From the NCBI RefSeq assembly GCF_026151205.1, contig NC_087081.1:3913246-3973245 (forward strand): a stretch of 60,000 bases of DNA. Direction: 5' to 3'. The stretch is from Bolinopsis microptera (lineage: Eukaryota; Ctenophora; Tentaculata; Lobata; Bolinopsidae). A model generated the notes under the pieces. The model was not told where the DNA came from, ran no database searches, and saw only the letters and a list, made by a program, of their open reading frames with translations. Each line of letters starts with the position of its first letter. The stretch's first letter is position 1. The translations under genes were made by a program, and so were the position numbers. This document shows positions 41,001 to 53,000 of the stretch, one piece after another.

Positions 41001-44000
41001 AGGTAATTTAGCCCCAAATTGCTGATATTTTCTTCTTTAAAGCCTTTAAATCACCTCAACAAGTGTTTCCGGACCTTACAATGACCAAAAACACTTAAAA
41101 AGCAATCTTGATTCTCTCAAACAGTTCAGAAATCATTATTTTTGCAATTTAAGGTCTAAAAATGGTAGATTTAGCCCTTTTTTAACTTTAAAGGACCCTA
41201 ATTTCAATAAAATTACCAAAATTTTAGGGCAGTAGCTGAAAATAGTTCCCAAATAGTCATTCTTAGGCATAACCATACCTAAAGGTTACTTTAAAACACA
41301 TGTGGAGACTCTTAAACTGCCCCCATGATTAGTTAAGGGTAAAATAGTGATATCCCCATATTTTGGCAGTCAAATTTTTTGAGGGAGGCTGGGGGTACTT
41401 ATGGCCATGGGAAGGTGTCAGATGACAAATTTGGGTTCCCCATTATGTTTTTTCTGTCAATGTAAGGTATCAGGCATAACAAATAACTTAGTTAATAGTT
41501 CCCAAAACTGGGATCTGGAAGTTGATTCTGCACTTTGGTACCATGCGAACGAAATTTTGTCCTTCAAAAATGATGAAAACATCGAATTTTGCCTGCAAAA
41601 ATCGAAATTTCGTATTTTTAACCCAATTTTTATTGGATCTGGCCCCTAACTCCATATAATAATGATGAAAAACAATGTTTATGGTTTTAGACATGTTTAG
41701 AGATTATTATTCTAGTTTATATGCGACCAATTCATCCATTAATTCTTATCCTATTGAATTTTATTCATAAATTTCATACCAATTTGGTGTATATGATTCA
41801 AGATATCTCAAGAACCAAAAATGATAGCCCCTTAATTCTTTTTTTGTTAGAAAATTCAGATTATTTCTGATCAGATCAGGCTAAACTTATCTGGAAAGCA
41901 AATATCACCCTAAATACTTTTTGCAGCCTCTGGGCACACTGTGTGCAGTTCACCTCATCACGGGTCACTGCGGCTTAAACAAACACCTTCACACCATTTG
42001 CAAATCAAACACCAGTGCTTGTCCTATGTGCGGCGACGGAGAGGAAACTGTCTCACACTTCCTTGGACAGTGTCCAGCTATTGCCCAAATTAGAGGTCAA
42101 TATTTCCAGGACTACTACCTCTCTGTCAATGACATATTCGACAACCAACACATCACCACAATTGTCAATTTCGCAAACCGCACCAAACGCTTAATTGTGC
42201 CGGAAGAGCTGGATCAGACCGGGGTGACTTAAAGTATTATCTCATATGCTGTCTCGTCTCGTTTTACTTTTCCAAACCCAGCTGGCATTTAAGCGTATCA
42301 TTTTGACTCATATTATATCATCTTACACCATCCTCCACCAATCACTCTGATTTCACCGGCAACCTTCCCCAAGGTTGCCACACCCCAGAGGTAGGCAGAG
42401 CATCTCAATGCTATCCTCTCGTGGGCTATCTTGGCCCAGCCTCTCTTAAAAAAAAAAAAAAAAATCTATCTCGAAACACATTTTGTGACTTTCAGTTCCT
42501 TAGTTGAGTAAACCAGCCACCCCCTGATATTGGGATTTGGTACAGTGGTTCCTTGGACAAGTATCTAGATATTAGATGCAGCGATTTTTTTTATTTGACT
42601 CGTTTCTCGAATTATGAGGTTAACCAGCTAAATTTGTCGAATTTTTGACATGGTTAACCTCATAATTCAAGAACCGAGTCAAATTAAAAAAATCGCTGCA
42701 TCATAAATGAGGATAATTGTCCAAGGAACCACTGTACCAAACCTCAAGATCAGGGAGTGGCCGGTTTTCTCAACTAAGGAATCGAAAGGTCAAAAAAGTT
42801 ACAGCCGTTTAAAGATCCAGTTTAACATGTAATTACAGGTAAACCTCAAAATTTAGCGCGCGATATCTCAGGAACGCAAGGTCTGATTTTGATCCGGTTT
42901 TTTTCTTCTTGTTCGTCTCCAGCAACTATTATCAAATATGAGAAAACTAGAAAAGTGCCATTTACCCCCCCCCCCCCCCCCTCTGGCCTTAACTTGTTAA
43001 ACTACAGCTAGGCTCTGAGGCTCTGACAGATTACCCTAACCCTTACGTCGTTAACATCTTCCTCGGCAGTCGTCAGCGAAAGGTTGATCTATATTTCATG
43101 TGGGAATCAGCGTCTAAAAATACGACATTTTATGACTTATGTTCGTTTAAAATACCGAGAGCCATTTTGGAACAATCTCGACAGTCAAATGTAGAGTAAT
43201 TAAGCTGACTTGGTGCAAAATCGTATTTAACAGCACATTATTTATTAGCAGCTACCAAATAGTAGTGCAAAATAGTGGTCAAAATTATAAAACTGCAATT
43301 GTGAGTAGTCATAACCTCAATGCCAAAATTTAAATGACATCGAGGTACCACCTACGCCGGTATGAATTTAAAAATCATAAAAGATTTTATGAAGGAGAAA
43401 ATTTTGAAGTAAAAGTTGCTATCATGACATTTTAGCGCTATCCTGTACTTTCATCACAACCAAGTACTTTACAAGCAACAAGTTACAATTTTAACTAGAA
43501 CTAATTGAAGTTACACAAGAATTCTCTGAAATATACATATTATATATTATACATTTATCACATGCCTTCTCATGCGATATCAAAACTTTCGCCCACGAGG
43601 CTTGCCGAGTTAGCGAAAGTTTCGATATTTCCCGAGGCTTGCCGAGGGTTATATCGACATTTTCAATCACGAGGCTTGCCGAGTTTTGAAAATGTTGATA
43701 TCGCATGAGAAGGCATGTGATTAATGTTTTATCACACTTTCTTTGGAGCCAAATTTGGCCGGGAAAGCAGAATTTGATCAAACGTTAGTTATAAATCTCA
43801 CCAAAGCAAAACTAAACATGTCGAACTTATTTATGTTTATAATGTCCAAGCTATATATAGCTCTCGATAAGTTAGTATTTCAGATATTAAAGATACAATA
43901 CGTCAAAATTAGAACCCGCGTTTCACATTTATGACACAGTGAATGCTGTGTGCCGCGCCCAATTTGCTTTCTATTGGTACGTTGTGCATGCGATATTAAT

Positions 44001-47000
44001 GTGTTTTCCGCCTATGGGTCTTGTACTTATGAGTCTAGAATATTCCGCCGCGAGCGCGTTTGATACGTAATTACATCCTGCAAATCAGTCGATGTGAGGT
44101 GATTCTAATACTTTATTTCTATTAGATATTTTTAGAGTCATTAAAACTGTAGATGTATAATGTATAGAACATCCGTTTAAGTGTTGATTATACATCACAG
44201 TCCTTATCGTATAATCTGTATCTGCGATAAGGTGAAAGAATTTCCTGGTTGTTAAATTTGAATAAAGCTGTGGCGCCATGATTGTCTATTTATCAGTCCA
44301 CATTATACACTGCACACCCTAATTTACATCAACAATATTATCGTCCGTCTTGATTCTTGATTGTCTGTTATTTCAGAATGATTTAATCAATGCAACTTGT
44401 AATCGTTGACCTAGAATTTTATCAAGTATTCTGCTTAGTTCTTAGTCAGTATACAATATACATCTTTACTTGCCATATTTGCCATTATTTGCCATTATTT
44501 GGAGCCATATTTGGCCTGGAAAGCAGAATTTGATCAAACGTTAGTTATAAATCTCACCAAAGCAAAACTAGACATGTCGAACTTATTTATGTTTATAATG
44601 TCCAAGCTATATATAGCTCTCGATAAGTTAGTATTTCAGATATTAAAGATACAATATGTGAAATTAGAATCTCGCGTTTCACATTTATGACACAGTGAAT
44701 GCTGTGTGCCGCGCTGAATTTGCTTTGTACTGCTACCTAGTGCATGCGATATTAATGTGTTTTCCGCCTATGGGTCTTGTACTTATGAGTCTAGAATATT
44801 CCGCCGCGAGCGCGTTTGATACGTAATTTAAATTACATCCTGCAAATCAATCGATGTGAGGTGATTCTAATACTTTATTTCTATTAGATATTTTTAGAGT
44901 CATTAAAACTGTAGATGTATAATGTATAGAACATCCGTTTAAGTGTTGATTATACATCACAGTCCTTATCGTATAATCTGTATCTGCGATAAGGTGAAAG
45001 AATTTCCTGGTTGTTAAATTTGAATAGAGCTGTGGGGTCATAATTAGTGTCTATTTATCAGTCCACATTATACACTACACTCCCTAATTTACATCAACAA
45101 TATTATCGTCCGTCTTGATTCTTGATTGTCTGTTATTTCAGAATGATTTAATGCAACTTGTAATCGTTGACTTAGAATTTTATCGAGTATTCTGCTTAGT
45201 TCTTAGTCAGTATTCATCTTTACTTGCCATTATTTGCCATTATCTGCTTCGAGCTAGAAATTATCTGAACTGGAAATTATCAGAACATTTGTAATATTCA
45301 AATGTATCTCTTCAACATTTTAGAACGCAGTACCTACTCCACCAGCCTATAACCACCCTGGTCATGGCCAGGTAGTTCACCCGTACTGTTACCAATATTG
45401 AATTGTCTAAAGAATGGCAGCACATTAATCATCGGACCTGTTTGCCCCAGTGCCCAGACTAATTTATAACCAGATTAGCTGATTAAGTTACGTCATTCGT
45501 CCCTTGATATATTTATATAGATAATATATTTTATAGGATGTTTTTATTGCACTTATTTGCACTAACTAAAATTCAGTTAAAACTAGTCCTGGGATAGAAT
45601 TTTCGCTCTTTATTGTACAGAATCTATAAGTCTCTTTATCAGTCTGTTTATAGATCAGCCACGAATTTCGCAAGCTAATCTAGGCGAAACCGGTTTGGAA
45701 AATGGAAAAGCCAAGTATAATTTCTGCACAATTTCTATATGGAATATGGCTCAAAGAAGGGATCAGAGGGGGTTAAAATTCAGGTCTGAAATGGCTGAAA
45801 TCTGGCTTTGTTTTGTGTGTTTTCTTCCTTCGAATAGATCAAATATCGTTTATGTCTTTACTACTTTTTGTGAGGGTGACTGTAGTTTGTTCTGACACTT
45901 CCTTTTTAATTTCAAGTAAGCGATTAAGGAAATTAATGAGCCTGATTGATTGTATCGCTGACAAGTACGAAAACTTTGTGCAACTTTCAAGTCTGCTTGT
46001 AAACTTTGATCTCGTTTTCAGTAACCTTAAGTCGCTTGAAACTCGTACAAACCAGGGAGTTTTTACTTTGTTTCATCATCCGAAGCCTAATTAGGTTTTG
46101 AACTATGAAGTGCAGTAAAAAAACAACAGCTTGAAAAAGTTTTACAACAAAAAATTGTATTTTGCTTAACACATCTCAAACGCAAGGAAATGTTTTTAAA
46201 ACAAGGTATAAATATATATTTTTCCTAAACCTGGAAAGTTCATCTGATCATTGCATTAACGGTCATAGACTACTTCAGGTTGTTGATTTAAATCTTTATT
46301 TAAATCAGTACCTCACAGTAGTAGAACAGTTGTTGAGAGTGGGCTCCTTGTTCCTATTATTATTATATGGGAATATCGGACTCTCTCTGAGCAACTGATT
46401 GATATTTCATGCCCCCGGGTGAGAGCCATTGCTCCCCATTGCACCGGGGCATGTAATATCAATTCTGCTTTCCTGCCTAATTTGGCTCGAAAGTGTGATA
46501 ATAATGTGTTTTCCGCCTATGGGTCTTGTACTTATGAGTCTAGAATATTCCGCCGCGAGCGCGTTTGATACGTAATTACATCCTGCAAATCAATCGATGT
46601 GAGGTGATTCTAATACTTTATTTCTATTAGATATTTTTAGAGTCATTAAAACTGTAGATGTATAATGTATAGAACATCCGTTTAAGTGTTGATTATACAT
46701 CACAGTCCTTATCGTATAATCTGTATCTGCGATGGGGTGAAAGAATTTCCTAGTTCTTGTATTTGAATAGAGCTGTGGGGTCATAATTATAGTGTCTATT
46801 TATCAGTCCACATTATACACTACACTCCCTAATTTACATCAACAATAATATCGTCCGTCTTGATTCTTGATTGTCTGTTATTTCAGAATGATTTAATGCA
46901 ACTTGTTATCGTCGACTTTTTTATTTTATCGAGTATTCTGCTTAGTTCTTAGTCAGTATCCATCTTTACTTGCCATTATTTGCCATTATCTGCTTCGAGC

Positions 47001-50000
47001 TAGAAATTATCTGAACTAGAAATTATCAGAACATTTGTAATATTCAAATGTATCTCTTCAACATTTTAGAACGCAGTACTCCACCAGCCTATAACCACCC
47101 TGGTGACTGGTCATGGCCAGGTAGTTCACCCGTACTGTTACCAATATTGAATTGTCTAAAGAATGGCAGCACATTAATCATCGGACCTGTTTGCCCCAGT
47201 GCCCAGACTAATTTATAACCAGATTAGCTGATTAAGTTACGTCATTCGTCCCTTGATATATTTATATAGATAATATATTTTATAGGATGTTTTTATTGCA
47301 CTTATTTGCACTAACTAAAATTCAGTTAAAACTAGTCCTGGGATAGAATTTTCGCTCTTTATTGTACAGAATCTATAAGTCTCTTTATCAGTCTGTTTAT
47401 AGATCAGCCACGAATTTCGCAAGCTAATCTAGGCGAAACCGGTTTGGAAAATGGAAAAGCCAAGTATAATTTCTGCACAATTTCTATATGGAATATGGCT
47501 CAAAGAAGGGATCAGAGGGGGTTAAAATTCAGGTCTGAAATGGCTGAAATCTGGCTTTGTTTAGTGTGTTTTCTTCCTTCGAATAGATCAAACATCGTTT
47601 CTGTGTCTACTACTTTTTGTGAGGGTGACTGTAGTTTGTTCTGACACTTCCTTTTTAATTTCAAGTAAGCGATTAAGGAAATTAATAAGCCTGATTGATT
47701 GTATCGCTGACAAGTACCAAAACTTTGTGCAACTTTCAAGTCTGCTTGTAAACTTTGATCTCGTTTTCAGTAACCTTAAGTCGCTTGAAACTCGTACAAA
47801 CCAGGGAGTTTTTACTTTGTTCCATCATCCGAAGCCTAATTAGGTTTTGAACTATGAAGTGCAGTAAAAAAGCAACAGCTTGAAAAAGTTTTACAACAAA
47901 AAATTGTATTTTGCTTAACACATCTCAAACGCAAGGAAATGTTTTTAAAACAAGGTATAAATTTATATTTTTCCTAAATTTGGAAAGTTTATCTGATCAT
48001 TGCATTTACGGTCATAGACTACTTCAGGTTATTGATTTAAATCTTTATTTAAATCAGTACCTCACAGTAGTAGAACAGTTGTTGAGAGTGGGCTCTTTGT
48101 TCCTATGGGAATATCGGACTCTCTCTGAGCAACTGATTGATATTTCATGCCCCCGGGTGAGAGCCAGTGCTCCCCATCGGGGCATGTAATATCAAATCTG
48201 CTTTCCTGCCAAATTTGGCTCGAAAGTGTGATAATATACATTATACATATATATAATATGTATTTCTAGAATCAGACACCAGTAATATTATGTGTCACAC
48301 ATGTGTAAACCTGAATGCCGCTCATTTTCTGCTCCTCATTTTCCTTCTGTCTTCTAATCTTCTCTTCAAGTTCTTGTTTATCTCTTAGTCCCTGTAGAAT
48401 ACTTTTCTAAACTAAACTGTAATATTTACAGTTTACTTTTCAGCGAAGTATAATATATAATAAACTATAAACTCTACAGTCTACAATGTATGATACTCTA
48501 CGTAATATCACTCTAAAAGTCTAAATGCAAGATGGCAGGACTACATTTAATCAAAAAGGAAATCTATATCTCGCCACTTTATAGAATGCTACTTAGAGAA
48601 TCTCACAGTATTTAAGAGTTTGTAACTAAAACGAGTTTGAAAGGGGATGTATTTTAAAATAACAGTAAATAATTATAAGATAAGAGAACGTATGTTCTTA
48701 CTTGGTTAATAAATGAATCAAGACCTTGGTCCCCATGTCTTGCATCTGTATACTCCTCAATAATAACTGCTTCTACACCTGTGGTAACTATGGTAACACA
48801 ACATTACTTCTACACCTGTGGTAACTATGGTAACACAACATTACTTCTACACTTGTGGTAACTATGGTAACACAACATTACTTCTACACCTGTGGTAACT
48901 ATGGTAACACACCATTACTTCTACACCTGTGGTAACTATGGTAACACAACATTAATCTATTGCATTATTTGGAACGAAGAAATTCCGACTGAATTCCAAA
49001 TACTTGTACATGATGAAATTTTCACCAATAATCCTGGTTTTCTGTTTCAGTAAAACACACCATACCTGGCGTGCTAATTTCCTCTATAACAATAGGTTTC
49101 TCCTCCTGTTTAGTAGGATCCTTACCTGGTGTGTTAATTTCCTCAATAACAATAGGTTTCTCTTTCTGTTTAGTAGGATCCTTCTTCTTCTTCTGCTTCT
49201 TCTTGTGGTCCTTATTATTGTGTCCCTGCTTATTGTGGCTCTCCCTTTGTTTATTTAGGTAGTTTAGCTCTTCTTCTGTTGGTTGAGCTCTAGCTTGGAA
49301 AGAGTTGATGTTGTCTAGCAGTTCCCTATCTCTTTCTGATGGCTCTAAAAAGAAGGAGACGTTATGTAAAACAGTAACTAAATACATTAAATAATATAAA
49401 TATTAAATAAGCATATCAAAGCTAAATACATTAAATTGATATTTATATGAAATAAATTAAGTAACGAGTATGAAATTACAAGTGCGGTACATCCCGTTGC
49501 TAGGTAACAGAACGAACAGTAAATCTTCTTTACTACAATGTTATAATATGATGGTTCTACAAACATCAAGTTGTACTAAATTATGCTTTAACGTATTACA
49601 AAGAAGGGAGCTCTAAAACAATTTTAGTTTATTTATTTATTTATTTGGTAAAAGCGTTGAGAATAAATAAATAAAATAAATATCTATTTATTTGATTGGT
49701 GTTTTGAAGTACCTCCGAACTGTTCCTGGCTTTTTGTCAGAACACTTTTATCATCTATTAATTCCTTAGATTCACTGTTGCTGTCTTTTAGTAACTGGAA
49801 ACATTAAAGGTGTGATTTGTGATAATTATTATCAGATAATATTTGGTAATAATAATATTGGGTTATAATTTGCTGCACTGGCTAGGATCTTACGTTCCAG
49901 ATCATTCTGGATCTATATTACTAGAACTAGTGTTTATAACTTTGATTTAAGTTAATATATAGGTAGATCTCATTAGGTCTGCAAATAATAAATATCTTAT

Positions 50001-53000
50001 CAGCCAACCTTCAACCAGAAAATTAGATTGTAAGGAGCTGGTTATATAACCCTGAAACTAACACTGTAATAAGAAAGGAGCTGGTCCATATATTGTTTCC
50101 TCTCCCTCAATTCCTCCACTTTACCGCACAACTCTTCGTAGTCAGTCTCTGTTGCATGACCTGTCTTCTCATATCCAGCTTCTTTTTCTTCTTCTGACAA
50201 TGATGCTAACGGTTATAAATAAATAAAGTAACATTTTTACAGCACTTTATCAGTAAATATTCGAGTCAGCTATTTAAGGAACTACAGATGATGCAAATCA
50301 GCTGATGAGACTGCGGTATACCCTACATCCTACATCCTACACCCTACATCCTACACTTCTAGGCAGATACAGATATCTGTAATATAAAAGTGCTTCAAGT
50401 ATCATTGTTCCTTTGTAGGGAAGCTTTGTGTATTTCAGCTAACGGTAAACGAGAGACGATCTCAGGGAAAACGGGATGCGCACTAAAACACTTCCCCACT
50501 GGGTAACTATGGTAACACTGTGGTAACTATGGTAACACTGTGGTAACTATGGTAACTATGGTAACACTTCCCCACTGGGTAACTATGGTAACACTGTGGT
50601 AACTATGGTAACATTGTGGTAACTATGGTAACTATGGTAACACTTCCCCACTGGGTAACTATGGTAACACTGTGGTAACTATGGTAACTATGGTAACACT
50701 TCCCCACTGGGTAACTATGGTAACACTGTGGTAACTATGGTAACACTGTGGTAACTATGGTAACACTGTGGTAACTATGGTAACTATGGTAACACTTCCC
50801 CACTGGGTAACTATGGTAACACTGTGGTAACTATGGTAACTATGGTAACACTTCCCCACTGGGGATCCAGCCTGAGTTTTTGTGAAACTTGTATCTGAGA
50901 TAACAGATGACCAACAAGTTAGGACCTCGACCCGTGACCGGGATTTTGAGATGGTCCCGGCCCCCAGCAGCCGGTAACTATGGTAACACCAGTGCACGCG
51001 GTACAGCCACACCCATATTTGGTCCCTTGTTGGCCCAATTATTCCAAATCAACTCAACAGTCAATATGCCCAAAACCCAAATTTTGGGTGCTCTATTTGT
51101 GCAGTGCAGTGGTCTCCTGAACTCATTCATTTTTTTTCAATCTGGATGAAAATTCATATTAAAATATAAAATAAGTACTATTTCTTAAATTGATATAAAT
51201 TTCTAACCTTCTTCTTGTTCAGATGATATGTTGACTTGCTTGAAGCTGTTGTTTGCTATGTTCTGATTATTCTTTGACTTCTGAAATGAAAAATAGCAAC
51301 TAATTGAATGTGTAATGTTACAGTGATCATGAAAGTATATCTAGAACATCCATAATAATGAATTTTTATATATTTCAAGATTTATAAATTGTGGCATATC
51401 ATCAATCAAAACTGCATATTTTGGAACGAAACTGATTCACATTGATTAATCAATTAGACAAAAATTCAGTCTAAAAGAAAGTAAAAACCTGCTCGAGATC
51501 CTTCTGCCGTTTATTAAGATCAGCAAGTTTCTTCTGGAGCACATCAAACTGGTTACTGTCCAGAGTCAGTGGCTCGAACTCTTCAATATCCTCCTCGTTA
51601 TCAGACTCATCGTACTCTACTAAACTCAGGTTACCTGTACAGTTCACCAACTTTACTTTAATACTTCTTTTTAAATAGTGATAAGTAAGAAAACAATACC
51701 CTATTTTATATGTTATTTAATATTTTTATTAATTGTACTAAAATATAATACCTTCTTTAACTTGTTCTATTTCGTGCGGTATTTCCCTCATATTGTATTT
51801 AGAATGCATCTTCTTTGGAGTTCCATCATTAGAAACAGCCTGAAAACAATATCTAGTGTAACTATTATAAGCTTCATTTTGAATATTATTATGTATACCA
51901 TTAGTTCTCTTCATTCCTTGCTGTTCGTTACGTCATCATCACTACGTCACCATCACTGTTAACTACGTCAGCAATAACTTGACATTATTTCCGGTTCACA
52001 TTGTTCTTTTCCAAATTGTACAATGTCATAATTTTACCATTCAAGACTAATTCACTATTTTATTATGTCACTAATTCACTAAATTTTACAATAATTATAA
52101 TAACTTATTTCACTATTTCACTATTTCACTATTTCATTATTTCACTATTTCACTATTTCCCCCACCTGGATAGTTCTAGCAGCACTCTCGTTAGCATCAG
52201 CCAGTCTCTCTTCTGCCTGCTCCTTCAGTTGTATCAGTTCTCTCTGTTTGGTTTCAAGACGTTTCAGTTCGTGTTGCTGTTCAGATAAAGCTTGCAGTAG
52301 TGTGTGGTGTTTCCCAACCAAGAAGTCTTCTTCATCTTCTTGCTCCTGACGGTTTTATGGTTATTTTTTTTTGGAATATTGACATGTAAATTGTGGACTA
52401 ATAATATTAAAAATAGTTAAATAAATTGAGTCAAACTTTATACAACATTTTATGGGTTAATATTTAAGTCAGCTATTATATAAGAGTATAAGGAACTATA
52501 GAATAGCTGTATAATAGCTGTTTAATAGCTGCATCGAACTCAAGTACCAAAATTGAATAACTGTATATTTTTATTCCTGTATATTTTATCTATTTATTTA
52601 TATTCAATATGAGTTCTAATTACACTCCTGAGTAAAAGAATCAGTTGCTGAACATGATGACTAAATTGTCGAGAGTTACTGAGTGGAACACGTGGTCACT
52701 AACCATAAACAGCTGCTTCTTAGCATCATCCATGATATTTTTCTCCGAATGAGGCAAACTAGCAGCGATCTTAGTTCGAGAAAATGACTGGTTCATACGA
52801 CCAACCGACTGTTCTTGTCCAGGAGAATTCACCAGTAAACCTGATAGAGAATGAGAACTTTTATGACAAATATGTACACGTGGCATGGTCTATATATACA
52901 GGTATAGTATTATATTAATGCTTTTCATGCAAACAAGTGATATATATAATATAATATATAATAGTGAATAATACATCCACTGAAATTTAATAATACGTGG

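Larger units (their letters stand above)
39349..42464 (+). mobile_element. 5'-truncated LINE-B with RNase H and poly(A), carrying E3
   Basis: Flanked by the 8-bp duplication tctatctc (39341-39348 and 42465-42472) and ends in 17 A. It keeps only the end of the reverse transcriptase domain, an RNase H domain and a C-terminal Cys/His motif. Of the Jockey/I/R1-like group, exact clade uncertain. Confidence 0.92.
38328..42988. mobile_element. Non-autonomous DNA transposon E2 with TTAA ends, carrying LINE-B
   Basis: Ends GGCCAGAG followed by a poly-G run on the left and its complement on the right, each flanked by TTAA, the target used by piggyBac-type elements. Without the inserted LINE it is about 1,540 bp. 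It has no transposase. The motif tgaggttaacc recurs about ten times in both orientations (for example 38473, 38640, 38967, 42615, 42651). A long palindrome lies at its right side. Confidence 0.82.

Noticed and set aside
45695-48189. Repeated 61-93-residue frames in E4
   Set aside because: No conserved domain, and both copies carry the same fragments only because of the tandem duplication.
49004-49262. Hydrophobic plus-strand frames with Leu/Phe runs
   Set aside because: Antisense shadow of the Lys-rich PCM1 exon 9.
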